Translations under genes and position numbers: made by a program | The notes under the pieces: generated by a model | The model's input: only the letters and a program-made list of their open reading frames with translations | Told to the model about the DNA's origin: nothing | Databases searched by the model: none | Assembly: GCA_022478985.1 (NCBI GenBank) | Contig: JAKSZP010010610.1 | Location: forward strand, 124,001-188,000 | Source: Massospora cicadina | Taxonomy: Eukaryota; Entomophthoromycota; Entomophthoromycetes; Entomophthorales; Entomophthoraceae | Reading direction: 5' to 3' | Length of the DNA stretch: 64,000 bases | Shown: in pieces, positions 53,240 to 64,000 of the stretch | Position numbering within the stretch: position 1 is the stretch's first letter | Layout: each line of letters starts with the position of its first letter

Positions 53240-56200
53240 GAGGAACCAATGGATATTACTCAATGGGTACACTCCAACAGGCAGGAGATGTCATGGAATC
53301 TGCTGATGAAAGTAAGACTTGGCTTCCAACCTGGGTGTGTAACCACCTAGTGGAAGGCCCTGAATGCCAAGGGCATAGCAGTTCTGAGTAGATGTAGTGC
53401 GGATCCCTTATTATTCTGGTGAGGGAAATAATAGTTAATAACCATACCAAAGGCCCCCATAACAAACTAAATGGCTGCAATGGGGGCAACTGTGGGTCTT
53501 GATGGGGCATCCCCAAGGGTGGAGGAGGCAAAGAGGATGACCAATCCTCCTTGGCTTGCAGTTGTTGACCTTTGGGGTTAGCATTCCACCCATTTTTGAC
53601 TGTTTCATCATTTAAAAAATTTTGGAAATCATATAAATTCTTAAAATTCTTAAAATGATAATTGGCTACACAAATCAATTAAAATTGAATTGCTCTGACC
53701 ATTGGGAGGCCTTGGTCTTCATCTTGCTTCCCTTGGGGGTCCTCAGATTGGGTAGGAAGGTCGAGTGTGTTGCCAGCGCAGCAGATCAATTTTAATATAA
53801 AATTTGGGCTGGATTGACCCTCAGCAAAATGGTCTGGATGGTCCGCGCCTGGTTACCACCTCACAATTGTGTAGACGGCCAGTCCCCACCCCCATGCGGA
53901 TAATTGAAATTAGTGGAGATGGCCTCACTCCACCTGAATAGCGCTGAATCACTATGGAATTGGCAATGCGAATTGGGCTGATTTCTCTAACTATTCCGCG
54001 GAGTATGAGGCGATCCCAAAGTGGGTCCACCTGGTGCTGAATGGAAACCAGGTTGTTGAGAAGAGTTTGGGGGATCCAATGACTCTCCTGAAGCAGCGGA
54101 TTGGCGTCATAGGCTGGTGGTGAGTTCTTGGATCACAATCCCCATTTGGTGGGCCACCGGATTGATGGTTTGGAGGGCCCACTCTACAACCATCAGCCTT
54201 AGGGCTCAGAAAGCTGTGTACTTTGCTGGGTTAATCAAAAGTATCATGAAGAAAATGATGGAGCTTGTGGAGTGGGTTTTGGATGAAAAAGCTTTATTAA
54301 ACTTAAAGTAAAGAATGGAACAACAACTACTCTTTACAGAGACAGTTGTCTTATATATGAGAAGAGGGGAAAAGGGGCCTTGGAACATGTTTTCTTTGGC
54401 AGCAATGGCTGACATACTTGAGGGTACTCCGTTGAGGTTCATGACCTCGTCATCTGCTTATGCACAGGTCACCAAAGCTTTGGCAACGTAAGCGTTGGAT
54501 CTGCCAGGGAGGGACCATCACCAATCCAAAATAAGCAGATTAACCCGGATGGAAGGTGTGGCCAAATTGGGTCCTGCCAGTGTCAATTTTAATAAATTTT
54601 TAAAAGATTTTTTGAATTTTCCTGGAAGCAGATTTCCAACTCAGATTGGCTTTTCTGGACCCAGGAATTCAGATTCCATGTCATGAACCCAATTTCCTGA
54701 CTTAAAAAGCCCTTTTTGAATTTTGGAGCTCATTTTCTTATAGCCTGAAGATTTAAAGGATGGTGGAGTGGGGCTCAGATGGAGGGAAAACTGCTGTGGA
54801 AGGCCTCTGGCCTGCATTATCTCATTGCAGACCTCTGTTATCTTCCCAATCAGCTCAGAAGAAGCCAAATGGGGTACTGTGGTGGGGTTTTTGGTGTCCA
54901 ATGCAGTGACCCAACATTCATACACTACATGGCCCAAGTCCCCCATTTGAGCCAAGGGCTCCACAGGCCCATTAGGTCCCTTCTTCTTCCTAAAAGGGAA
55001 CTTTTCCCGATCTAACCCAAGAGGTTGGGTCTCAAGACTTACAGGAGATGCCTTCTGCTAGTATCAGCGATCTTCACTTTCTAGCGTCTATGGACTTGGC
55101 CATTGAGAGCCCTGGCCAGGATAATTACTAATTTCAATCTGCAGATGTAGAAGAATGGTTAAATGCTCAATAAGGCGAGCTATTCAGCCCGGTGCTCATC
55201 CTTACTGTGAAAGAGCATCTAAGGTTTCAATTAACATGATGAAATTATATATTATAGCTGTTTTACAACATACTGAAGTTGGTTTAGCCAGAACAGAGCA
55301 GTATCTCAGGCGGTACGTGCATCCCACATTCATCATGTAATCCAGATTTTGGGATTAAAACATAATGAATTTAACGCCAGTTGACTCTGACTCAACAATT
55401 TCATTCTCAGCTATCCTCTTTCCATGAGACTGCTTATAACTTTGGTCAGGATAATTGTGAAGCTTTACTTACCAATAGGAGGGAAATCAATGCTCTACAT
55501 AACCATCTTGTGATAATTGACAATGGAGTATGAGTTACATCAGCCAAGAAGTATCTCAAAAGGTTATTAATGTTGCTAATCCTATTCAACAACAAATCAC
55601 TACCCTTGAAGATGAGATTACTAGGCAACTGGGACAGTTACAGACCCGACATGAGGAATGCTTTGTTGAACTAGATGGGCTACTTCAACAATTTTTCTAA
55701 TTTTTGGATGATATTCAAGAAGGTGGACCTAGTCCTATTGGTCCTCCTGGACCTCTGGGACCACCTAGTTCTCCCTCTGTGGCCCCAGGACCCACTGGTG
55801 AGCAAGGTCCTCAAGGACCTGCAGGTCCACAGAGCTCCCCAGGGCCTGTAGGTTATGACAGTTCACAAGGGCCCCCAGGACCTCCTGGTCACCTGGTCCA
55901 ACGCCTTCAGTTCAAGATTATGAACCTTTTAATCTATTGGTAACAAGAGTGCAGGCCTTAGAAAACCATTTCTGAGCCATAGCTCAAGGATATTTCTTAT
56001 CTTTAGAAGGCTTTCCAACTAACCCAGATTATTTGCTAACCAATTTATTGAATGGTGTTGACAATGCTCATCATCTATGCGAGGCAAATCAATCTATGTA
56101 AGAAACTCAGTATGCCATATTATCCGCCTCAATTAACCGTTTAAATGCTAAGTATGGAGTACTCAAGAATAAGCAAGAAGAAATGCTTGATGCAATTGCT

Positions 56201-57192
56201 AACTTAAATCAATCACCTGCAAACGACCACCTTATTCCGTGGGTCCAACATTTACAGGATGGCCTCAACAATTTACGTCAGCAAGTTGACCAGATTCCTA
56301 CTCAAGCCTATATCCATGAGTATGAACCCACTGAAGCTGATCCAGTCCTGGTATTGGTCTTACACATTTTAAGCAATGAACCCACAAATTTTTAACCCTA
56401 CCTTTAAGGATAATTATGAGCCGGATGAAGGTAGTATTCATTCTTTTATACTTGTCTATGAGCGAGCAATGGATAGAGTGACAGATCAACAGAAAGTTTG
56501 GCATATTACTTCTTGTTTAAGCCGATTTGCTCAAGAAATCATGATCCCAAACCTTAAGGTTTGCAATACATGGGTTCAAGTGAAAAGTGACCCCTATTAA
56601 AGAATTTGGAAGTAATCAAATTCTGTCTAATCAAAAGCAAGCCTTCATGAGCATCCAAGTCAAGCAGGGAGAATTAATTAAAGATTTTATTAAGTAATTT
56701 TATCATGATGTCCATACTCTTGCTACTTGCAATTGTGTTACTGTAGATGATGCCATTTCGGCTGTGATGAGTGCATTTTCTTCTTGTACTCAGTTGTTGC
56801 TACAATTAAAATCTCTTAAAGGTAATTTAAGATCTATTCTCGACATTAAAAAGGCGTTGATGGAGATCCCTAATGGTGTGGTGCACCCAACCTCAGCTAA
56901 TAACCCTCGTTACTATGTCCATGCAGTGCCTCCTTAACCCAAACCTAAACCTAAGAAGGATCCTTGCTGCTATTGCAATCTAGTGTGTCATATGGAAACT
57001 CAATGTTGCAAGAAACAGGCTGAAGAGTTGAAAAAGAGGAGTCAGCATAGGAAAGAGGCTCCTCATGCTGATCTTCCTCCTGTGCCTCAATTGCAAACTT
57101 TTATCAAACCTAAAGATTGTTATGTGATATCTGCTTCTGGTGAACTTGATATCCCTGATGAATTAGTCAACATAGATACTATTTCTACTTAA
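53240..57192 (+). pseudogene. Element F gag with collagen-like repeat and CCHC knuckle, interrupted
   Basis: Starts near MDITQWVHSNRQ (53250), is split by the solo LTR, and goes on after 55044. At 55704-55943 a collagen-like stretch follows: [31 protein letters not shown]. Some serines (SSP, SSQ) stand where glycine is expected, as AGY for GGY (G to A). Next come a coiled-coil-like NLNQSP...LNNLRQQVDQ (56200-56300), the capsid part FKDNYEPDEGSIHSF and ITSCLSRFAQEIM (56400-56550), and the knuckle CCYCNLVCHMETQC (56965-57006; C-x2-C-x4-H-x4-C). It holds at least five stops. The collagen-like part may make the capsid trimerise or be a flexible spacer. Confidence 0.75.
53289..55043 (-). mobile_element. 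Solo LTR (family A related), TSD GGAGA, inside element F
   Basis: 1,755 bp on the minus strand, TGTAAGTCTTGAGACCC...TCCATGACA, flanked by GGAGA at 53284-53288 and 55044-55048. Sense translation has QMGDLGHVVYECWVTALDT and SSELIGKITEVCNEIMQ (54964-54800), parallel to QGDIAHIVDERWVTALPL and SAELLQGISEICAKI in chromovirus A. The end reads AMPLAFRAFH-stop-VVTHPGWKPSLTFISRFHD. Removing it with one TSD copy rejoins the Gag frame of F (VHSNRQEMPSASISD). It is the longest family A LTR in the window. Confidence 0.9.
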
Positions 57193-57229
57193 GTTTTTGT
57201 TTCATCTTCTAATTCAATTTGACCATTTA

Positions 57230-60200
57230 GTCCCTCAGTATTTTCAATCCCGCACTTTGGTATTGATGTGACTTGGGTGGAAGTTGTGGTACACAAAGTA
57301 TAGTTTTAGCCATCATTAACATGGGATCACCCATAGATGTGATCTCATCCAGGATTATAAAAAATCAAAATTGCGCTGGATTTAAACCATTCTCACGACT
57401 ATGGAACTGCTGGTTCATCATATACTAAATCCATAGGACTTTATATTCCCTCCCAGAGCTTTGGAAAGTTGGTTATTTCGGCCCCTGTAGTAGTGTTAAA
57501 CAATAACTGCTATGACTTGCTTCTGGGAACCAACTTTATTATTGAAATTGATGCAATAATTAGTTTATAAGGATATTTATCTTTCTTTAATTGGATATTG
57601 AGCATCTTTAAGTCTAAAAAGATGTCCCAAATAGCAAGGGCAAACTTAAATGATGTGTTTGCCTATTGGAATATCTTAATTCTATCTCTCATCTTAAATA
57701 CAAAATTTTGGGACTTAAGGCTATTGTTTCGCCTCCATCAGCTTGTGCATCAGAAGGAATACCTTTATACTCTATCAATTCAATTACTATTCCTCCAAAA
57801 ACTCAAGATATAATTGATACTGGAATGCAAGTATTTGTGCTGGCTGATCATATATAAGGGATCTAAGTAACCTTAACCCCTCTCATCTGGAGGTCTTAAC
57901 CTGCCCCAGTATCCTTGATCCTGCTTATAATGGGACTGGTCTAGTCTTACTAGCTAATCTCACCTCTCAACCTATGAAATTGAATCAAAATAGCCCAATT
58001 GCTTATGTGTGACCTACATTTTTAAAGGAAATATTATCCATCTCGGGATGTAGGGACTTACGTTATTTTGAATTGGAGGACCCACCTATCATTTCTAGAA
58101 TTGAAGTTGAATATGGAGATTCCCTTACCATGGAACAACAACAAGCAGCCGAGACTCTACTTGAAGAGTATGCAGACATATTTGCAAAGTAATCCAGAGA
58201 TTTTGGATGAATAAAAGATGTGCAGCATCAGGTGAAAACTGGTGATAGTCCCCTTATTTGAACCCAGCTTTATCACAAATCTAAAGTTGAGGAGGCTCAA
58301 GTATAAGTGGAATTGAAACAACTCTTTGACGCTGGGCTATTAACGCCTTCCCAAAGTCCGTGGGCTTCCCCTCTACTTCTTATCCAAAAAAAGGATGGAT
58401 GTCATAGAGTGGTTATGGATTATCGTTGGCTTAATGCTGTTAACCAAAAATATTCTTATCGTCTACCTCATATTGATGATCCATTAAGACTTTTGTCTGG
58501 ATTACAGTTCTTTTTGGCCATGGACCTTGCTTGTGGCTACTAGCAAATTGACCTGGCTCCAGAAGATCTTTAAAAATGCGCCTTAATTTCTAGTGAGGGG
58601 TTATTTTAACCTACTCATATGCTTCAGGGGCTTTGTAATGCCCCTGCTACTTTTCAAAGAGCCATGGATGGCTTATTTGGTGATTTGAAACTTTCCTGCG
58701 TTTTAATTTATTTAGATGATGTTACTGTTTTTCTCGCACTTTAAATGAGCATTTAGCTCATTTAAAGTAAAGTATTTGGCTGAATGCGCTGCGCTTTGCT
58801 TAAGCAAAAACCATCTTAGTGTGCTTTTTCAAAACTGAGATGTAATTCTTAGGCCATAAAGTTAATCACAATGGGATTTTACCCTTATCTAATAAGATAC
58901 AAGCTATTACGGAAATGCCTGTTACTAAGAGCTTGTGCAATATTCAAGTGTTTTTAGGGATGTTTGGTTATTACTGGCAAATCATCCCATATTTTGCTGA
59001 AATTACGGAGCCTTTGGTTTTTTACTGCATAAGGAAGTTCCTTTCTTATGGGAAGAATCGCAACAGCAAGATTTTGATCTTTTATGTCAAGCTTTAATCA
59101 ATGACCTAATTTTAGCTCACCCTGATTTTTCAAAATCTTTTCTCTTATTCACTGATGCTAATGTTGTAGATATTGGGGCTATTCTGGTTCATCATGATTC
59201 CAACTTGGTAGATCATCCCATCACTTATTATAGTGAAACACTTCCCAAAGAAGAATGCAACTATAGCATTACTGAGAGGGAATGCCTCGCAGTCCTATCA
59301 GCCATCAAGCATTTTCGCCCTTACCTCTATGGCAAACATTTTACTATTATCACGGATCACGCTTTTATAGATTGGTTAACCTAATGAAAGATCCTGATGG
59401 AAGCTTAGCTATATGGGCTTTAAAGCTTCAGAATTACGACTTTTTCAATTCAACATCTCACTGGATCTATACACCAAAATGCTGATGGACTTTCTCAATT
59501 ACCTATCCTAACTTTATTCATGGCTGAAGAGGATCGCATCTATGATCTGATTGGCAAACCTAAACTTTGGTATCGTGAATCTAAGGACATTATAGAGAAG
59601 CTGCAATCCTTAAACAAGAATACTCGAGTTAGAGAAGGTTCTTTGTATAAAAATTTGGGATCTAAATGGTTACCTTTTATTTGGCCTTCTGCTAGGACTG
59701 ATACTATTATGGAGGCTCATCAAGCTGTGGGGAATGGAGCTGTTACTAAGACTTTACAGTGGTTGAAAAATCAACATTATTGGGATAATATGCTGGAAAC
59801 TGTGCATGATGTGTTGGAGTTTTGTTTCAATTGCCAACGACAATGTAGTGGAAATCTGACTTTTCAACACAAAAGTGTGGGACCCTCAGAACCTTTTTCC
59901 ACTATGAGTACTGATGTAGTGGGCCCTCTCCCTACCGCTAATTATGAACATCATTATATCATATTAGCTATCAACCATTTTACCAAATGGATTGAAGCTG
60001 TCTCTGTTTCCACTGTCACCGCTAATTCCACTGCATACTTCCTTTTTAAGCAAGTTTTCACCCAGCATGGCAGCTCAAAAGTACTATTATCCAATAATGG
60101 GACCAACTTCATTCCACAGATGATATCTGAGCTTACTAAATTAATGGGTAACTATCAGTCATTTACAGCTCCTTACAATCCTTCCACTAATGGTGCAGTT

Positions 60201-60720
60201 GAACAAGCTAATGGTACCCTTGTAGCCATATTTTAAAAGTTGGCCTCCACCAATCCTATTAGATGGAACCTCTACTTATCTAGTGTGATGTTAGCCTACA
60301 GGGTTAGCTATCATCATATAGATGAAATGTCTCTCTTAAAGGATCTTTACGGTTGGAATCCTATTTTGCCAAGTTTACAACTTATACTTGATGCTGAAAC
60401 CCCGCAAACTAACGAATTTGCTATGAGGAGGCCTGTGATAAAATTAATAGAGTACAATCCTTAGCTTCGAGTTCTCTTGCTGCTTCATATCAAAAGAAGG
60501 AAATAGAACCAATGATACTCAATCTACCTTACCTGAATATCAAATTGGGGATCTTGTACTCTTTTATCATCATAGACCAGGAAGACGGATTCACAAACTT
60601 GATACCTTATGGTCTGGTACTTATCATATTATTTATTATTGGGGTACTGAATACTCTATTTTAGCTGTTGATACTGGGACTGTTATCAATAGAGTCCATA
60701 AGTAGATTCCTTCATAAGTA
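57230..60720 (+). pseudogene. Element F pol (PR-RT-RNH-IN), broken
   Basis: Protease remnant: SPIDVISSRIIKN (57330) and YDLLLGTNFIIEIDA (57510). RT: MELKQLFDAGLLTPSQSPWA and PLLLIQKKDG (58307-58400), VVMDYRWLNAVNQKYSY, FFLAMDLACGY then TAG; later LCNAPATFQRAMDGLFGDL and VLIYLDDVTVF (58705, catalytic YLDD). RNase H: LFTDANVVDIGAILVHHD (59150), YSITERECLAVL and FTIITDHAF. Integrase (59520-60236): HQAVGNGAVTK...FCFNCQRQ finger, STDVVGPLPT (D), LSNNGTNF (second D is N) and GAVEQANGT (E). C-terminus near 60540-60700. Stops and the D-to-N change make it dead. Confidence 0.82.
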
Positions 60721-60740
60721 CGTGCCCCCAGGCAAGATCT

Positions 60741-60750
60741 TAAGGGGGGG
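60741..60750 (+). other. Polypurine tract of element F
   Basis: TAAGGGGGGG three bases before the 3' LTR. Confidence 0.7.
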
Positions 60751-60753
60751 CAT

Positions 60754-61314
60754 TGTTGGAGATTCAACTGCAATGACCAAATTTAATTAAGGTCGAGATT
60801 TGGTGTCTCAGTCTAATAAGATTTTAAAAACCATGTCAGATATATCCAATTCTCTATAAGACTGATAATTGACCCTTCAGAGTTATCAGCCTCATCTGAC
60901 ATATGAGGCTAAGCATTCTGAAGGGGCTAATCCCTCAACGAGAAGGTCAATCATATAAAAAAGAACTTTTTCAGATCTGACCATCATAAGTATACTAATA
61001 ATAATCAGCAATATTAGTTCTCTAATAGAAAAGATCTTACATCTATTAAAGCATGAAGATCGTTACAAAGAACTACCAAATCTACTCTTATAAATATCCT
61101 TATATTTTAACTAATAAAGATATCACTTTTTAAGTCTTGTGGAGCTCTATTTTGGTCCTTACTGAACAAAGTTCATTATTCCTATTGGAAGTTATTTATT
61201 GCAACAAAACTAATAGCTTTGTTGTCTTATTTCACCTTTGCTGTAGCCATGAAACTAATAATTTCGTAGTCTTCATAGCACCTGAACATAGTAATTTCTC
61301 ATGAAATTCCAATA
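60754..61314 (+). repeat. 3' LTR of element F
   Basis: 561 bp, TGTTGGAGATTC...TTCCAATA. It matches the 5' LTR throughout, with scattered substitutions, mostly transitions. Confidence 0.92.
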
Positions 61315-61319
61315 GATTT

Positions 61320-64000
61320 GTCAGCCCAAAGTAATTTCGTTTTAATATTAATTACCTACTCCACCATATGGTTAATCTAACAAGTGGTGGTGCATCCCTC
61401 AACTTAACTGGTAAAATTTTCAGCAATGCTGCCCAAGTGCTACCTACTGACTCAGCCACCAATGCCGTGATTAATGTAACATGTATTTTATTCAAATGTA
61501 GATTTAAGGATCCATGGCCCTCTAATTTCATCTAAGCTACAGGTGGGTCAGGCAGCTACTGCTCTGGATGAATTTGTGTTCTCACCTTGGAAAGTCTTGG
61601 AAAAGCTAAGATGCAAGTGGCCAACTCCCTCTACAAAAAACTTCTGCCTCAGTCCAGGGCCCCAGTACTCTAAAATTACTCCCTTCAGGCCTGCCAGAAC
61701 CCTCTGCTACTGAAGGAATGCTCACCGCCAATTCTCCCAATAAGGGCTCAATTGCTTCAAGCATAGTAACAAAGTCAAGTTAATTGGATATTACTCCCTC
61801 AAGTGTAAAAATTTTGGTAACTATCCACAACAGGGCTCAATCACCCCAATTTGTAACCCTTATCATCTCATAACCCCAATAAAGTTATAGTTGCTTCAAG
61901 ATCTGAATCAGATTCATCAGAACACCAAAATTCATTACCAAAAAAAATAGTGTAAGCACCATACCCTGATTCTGCCAATGCTACCCAGGAGCATAGTGCA
62001 TACCTTGTAACATCCCAGTAAAATATATGCCAGTGCAGAAAAAATGCTTACACATAGAGGAGTCTCCACTGGGATGTATTGCAGTGGGATATGATGCAGT
62101 TCCCATATGTGACAGTGACTCAATATATTTAAAAAGCCATAATCACTCAGACAGCAGCCACTTGGCATGCTAGCAAGTTCTATGTCAGGTCAGCAAAAAG
62201 GTGGATTAACACACAGATCCCAATTAAGGTGGCAATAATCTTTAAATCATTGTGTATCCACACTGAGCAAGCCCTTGAATGTTAAGCTGCCAGTGGTTCA
62301 CCATGCGGTGGAAGCAGCTGTCTGGGAGGACCTAAAACCCGCTGATGCCAAGTCATGGCTGGATGCAGGAATTGACCTCTTTGATGCAATATATTTCAAT
62401 AAAGTGGGTATCCTTGCCAAGTTGGCTCCCCTGGGTTAAAAGCTTGCATCTCTCATTAGCAGAGCTTTATGCATATTAAAAATGTTCCTAAAAGCTGTCA
62501 TTGCACTTGACTGGATATGACATTCTTTTTCTAAGGAAGTTGCCCATGATTGATATAACACCACTTTATCTCCTAAGGAGGTGCTACTGTGGATGACAGC
62601 CAGGTTTCAGACTACTGAAGGCATACATTGGTTGGATATGTGCGTCCATCCCATTATGGCCTCTGACTTGCTGCAAGCAAGTTGGACAAAAGAAAAATCT
62701 GTTAAATGGGGTTTTTTTGGAGTGATCACTGGAAGTTGCAATTAGCTAGAGAACTAATGGGTTTACAACCGTTGAGATGAAGTACTGGCTCCATGCTAAC
62801 ACCACTATAAATTACATCCAGGACTGGGTGGTTTTTGGAGTTACAAAAATATTTACAGAACTCTGGTGCCACTCCTTCTCACTGGTCAAATGGAAGATCT
62901 GGAGTGACCATGCCCCTGGCTGCGGCAGCAGATTAGGATGAAGCAGGGTTCACCCTAAGACTTCATATGCATAAATTAAGCATGAGATCCCGCCTTAAGC
63001 AGCAGCAGACATGTATGGGGTATGACCCCAGAACTCACTTGGGAACGGGTCAAACTGGCATTCAGTTTGAAACTATTCAGGACTGGAAACGCATTTACTT
63101 TGCCATCTCTTGCTACCCCATAAGTGGCCGAATGATTTACCCCACTTGATTAATACCAATGGAGTGATGTAGACGTACCCACAGAATCAGTGCACTTGTT
63201 TACTAACACCGGGTAGAACAGATTTACAGTGCGCAATTGGTGTCAGTGGAGTGCTATTTCACTTGATTAGCTCCTGAAATATATGCATGCGGCGTGTGGT
63301 CTGAGGCTTCATTAAGCTATATCAGTTTGGAATCTCTCCTGAATTTTCATTGGGTTGACACGCCCTCTAAATTGATACATCTATGGCCTGCACCATTCAT
63401 AAATGGATCATTCATACGCATCAAGTATAGGCGTTCTTGTCCTGTGGCTTTAGCCTTGATGAAGCCATCAGCTGGATCTAAGAAAACCCCTGCGGATGAC
63501 CCAACACTGTATTAATAAGTTATCATCGCATGGCAACTTCCCCTCATAATGAAGAATTGTGGAGTGGAGCCAGTTCACATATAGATTATATTTATTTGAC
63601 AATAAGTGGAGGTTTTCTGACTGTCATGCACCCAAATCCTATCTTCAGGATGTAATCTGCATCCACCTTTGATAGGTCAGGGAGGAGGAGTGGTCAGATA
63701 TGATTGTCATGATTTACCAGGAGCTTGTCAGAATACTGGATGGCGGTGATTTAGACCATTATTGGGTCCCAGAATGTGGGTACATCAATAAACTAATCCC
63801 CAACAAACTTGACCATAAGTGCCTTATGGAAGTGGGCATCCAGTACAATAATTTATACCTGTGCACTGAACCCACACTTTTTAAGATAATTAGACCATGA
63901 AACGGGTGACTTTTTTAAATTGCCTTTGGATTGCGCCCAAAGGTGGGTTCACGAGGCAATTCATAACAGCCTATCATACTATGATGAGAGGTTTTAAAAT
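61320..64000 (+). mobile_element. Second LINE B copy (ORF1 part), running off the window
   Basis: Plus-strand protein pieces match the minus-strand ORF1 of LINE B (13600-19061) in the same order: AAVWEDLKPADAKSWLDAGI near 62300 (MAIWRDHKFSAGEAKRWLN), then YQELVRILDGGDLDHYWVPE and GYINKLIPNKLDHKCLMEVG at 63715-63840 (YQELNEVLTGGDFDHHWVP and GYIDIVIPGELDRKKLM). Frames are short and full of stops. The EN and RT should follow beyond 64000. The 5' end is not defined; element F ends just before it. Confidence 0.7.
63700..63900 (+). pseudogene. LINE B ORF1 segment
   Basis: The 66-codon frame IVMIYQELVRILDGGDLDH...PTLFKIIRP ends at TGA. It parallels 14983-14768 (minus) residue by residue for about 45 positions. 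As this part is kept in both copies, it probably belongs to a folded domain of ORF1, but I do not recognise the fold. Confidence 0.65.

Larger units (their letters stand above)
52586..61314 (+). mobile_element. Ty3/Gypsy element F with collagen-like Gag, holding a solo LTR
   Basis: 8,729 bp with equal-length LTRs (561 bp) at 52586-53146 and 60754-61314 (TGTTGGA...CAATA). Internal order: PBS candidate, gag, CCHC knuckle, protease, RT, RNase H, integrase, polypurine tract. A 1,755-bp solo LTR plus a TSD copy sits in gag, so the original element was about 6.97 kb. No matching 5-bp duplication was found at the ends (AAAAT and GATTT). All frames are broken, many by stops from transitions. It differs from chromoviruses A and C in every domain and shows no chromodomain. 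Confidence 0.9.

Noticed and set aside
53256..53678. A 140-codon minus-strand frame rich in proline, which looks like a small gene
   Set aside because: It lies inside the solo LTR at 53289-55043 and includes the LTR-terminal region in another frame; it is not an independent gene.
52581..61319. A target-site duplication around element F
   Set aside because: The flanking pentamers AAAAT and GATTT do not match, so no TSD is claimed.

Overview
This is transposable-element DNA from a eukaryote. I find no host gene, tRNA, rRNA or CRISPR. The best guess is a fungus with a large, repeat-rich genome. The LTR elements are Ty3/Gypsy chromoviruses of the fungal/vertebrate sushi-Tf1 type, one Gag is collagen-like as I recall from basidiomycete elements, and the L1-like LINEs have C-terminal zinc fingers. 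The exact taxon cannot be read from the window. Nearly every coding region is broken by stops and frameshifts. Many look like CpG decay: CGA to TGA stops, and paired LTRs where one copy has CA and the other TG.

Layout. 1-607: 3' end of an L1-like LINE (family L). 608-2325 and 5331-5870: pieces of an ORF1-only 'half-LINE' (family hL). 2326-7194: AT-rich, decayed retroelement DNA. 7208-9177: complete hL copy. 9419-9697: a tRNA-like SINE. 9698-19310: a large second LINE family (B) on the minus strand, split by a 1,432-bp solo LTR and carrying a (CT)39 tract. 19430-24167: minus-strand LINE L with a 15-bp target-site duplication (TSD). 25531-35040: a nested stack in which a SINE is split by a plus-strand chromovirus (C, whose 5' LTR holds another solo LTR) and by a second solo LTR. 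35178-37144: second complete hL copy with an 18-bp TSD. 37163-40343: AT-rich DNA with a foldback/MITE-like element, a repeat resembling a widespread insect repeat, and a mariner remnant. 40349-46319: minus-strand chromovirus A, with ~1,140-bp LTRs, TSD CCTAT, near-intact pol and no gag. 47131-52402: LINE L with 18-bp TSD, the best L copy. 52586-61314: Ty3/Gypsy element F with 561-bp LTRs and a collagen-like Gag, holding a 1,755-bp solo LTR. 61320-64000: a second LINE B, running off the window.

How the parts fit. LINE L, the half-LINE hL and the SINE share a 3'-terminal motif (core CCCCTGGTCGGC followed by an AATAAA-like tail); hL and L also share 5' ends. This suggests an autonomous LINE that mobilises an ORF1-only partner and a SINE. 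The chromovirus LTRs are also unusual. All related copies carry coding-like sequence at both LTR edges: a U3 reading frame with a GDLxHxVDxRW motif, and a terminal peptide (AMPLAF...HPxW...FHD) that reads in frame across the LTR border into pol. Element A also has a Tf1-like self-priming arrangement.
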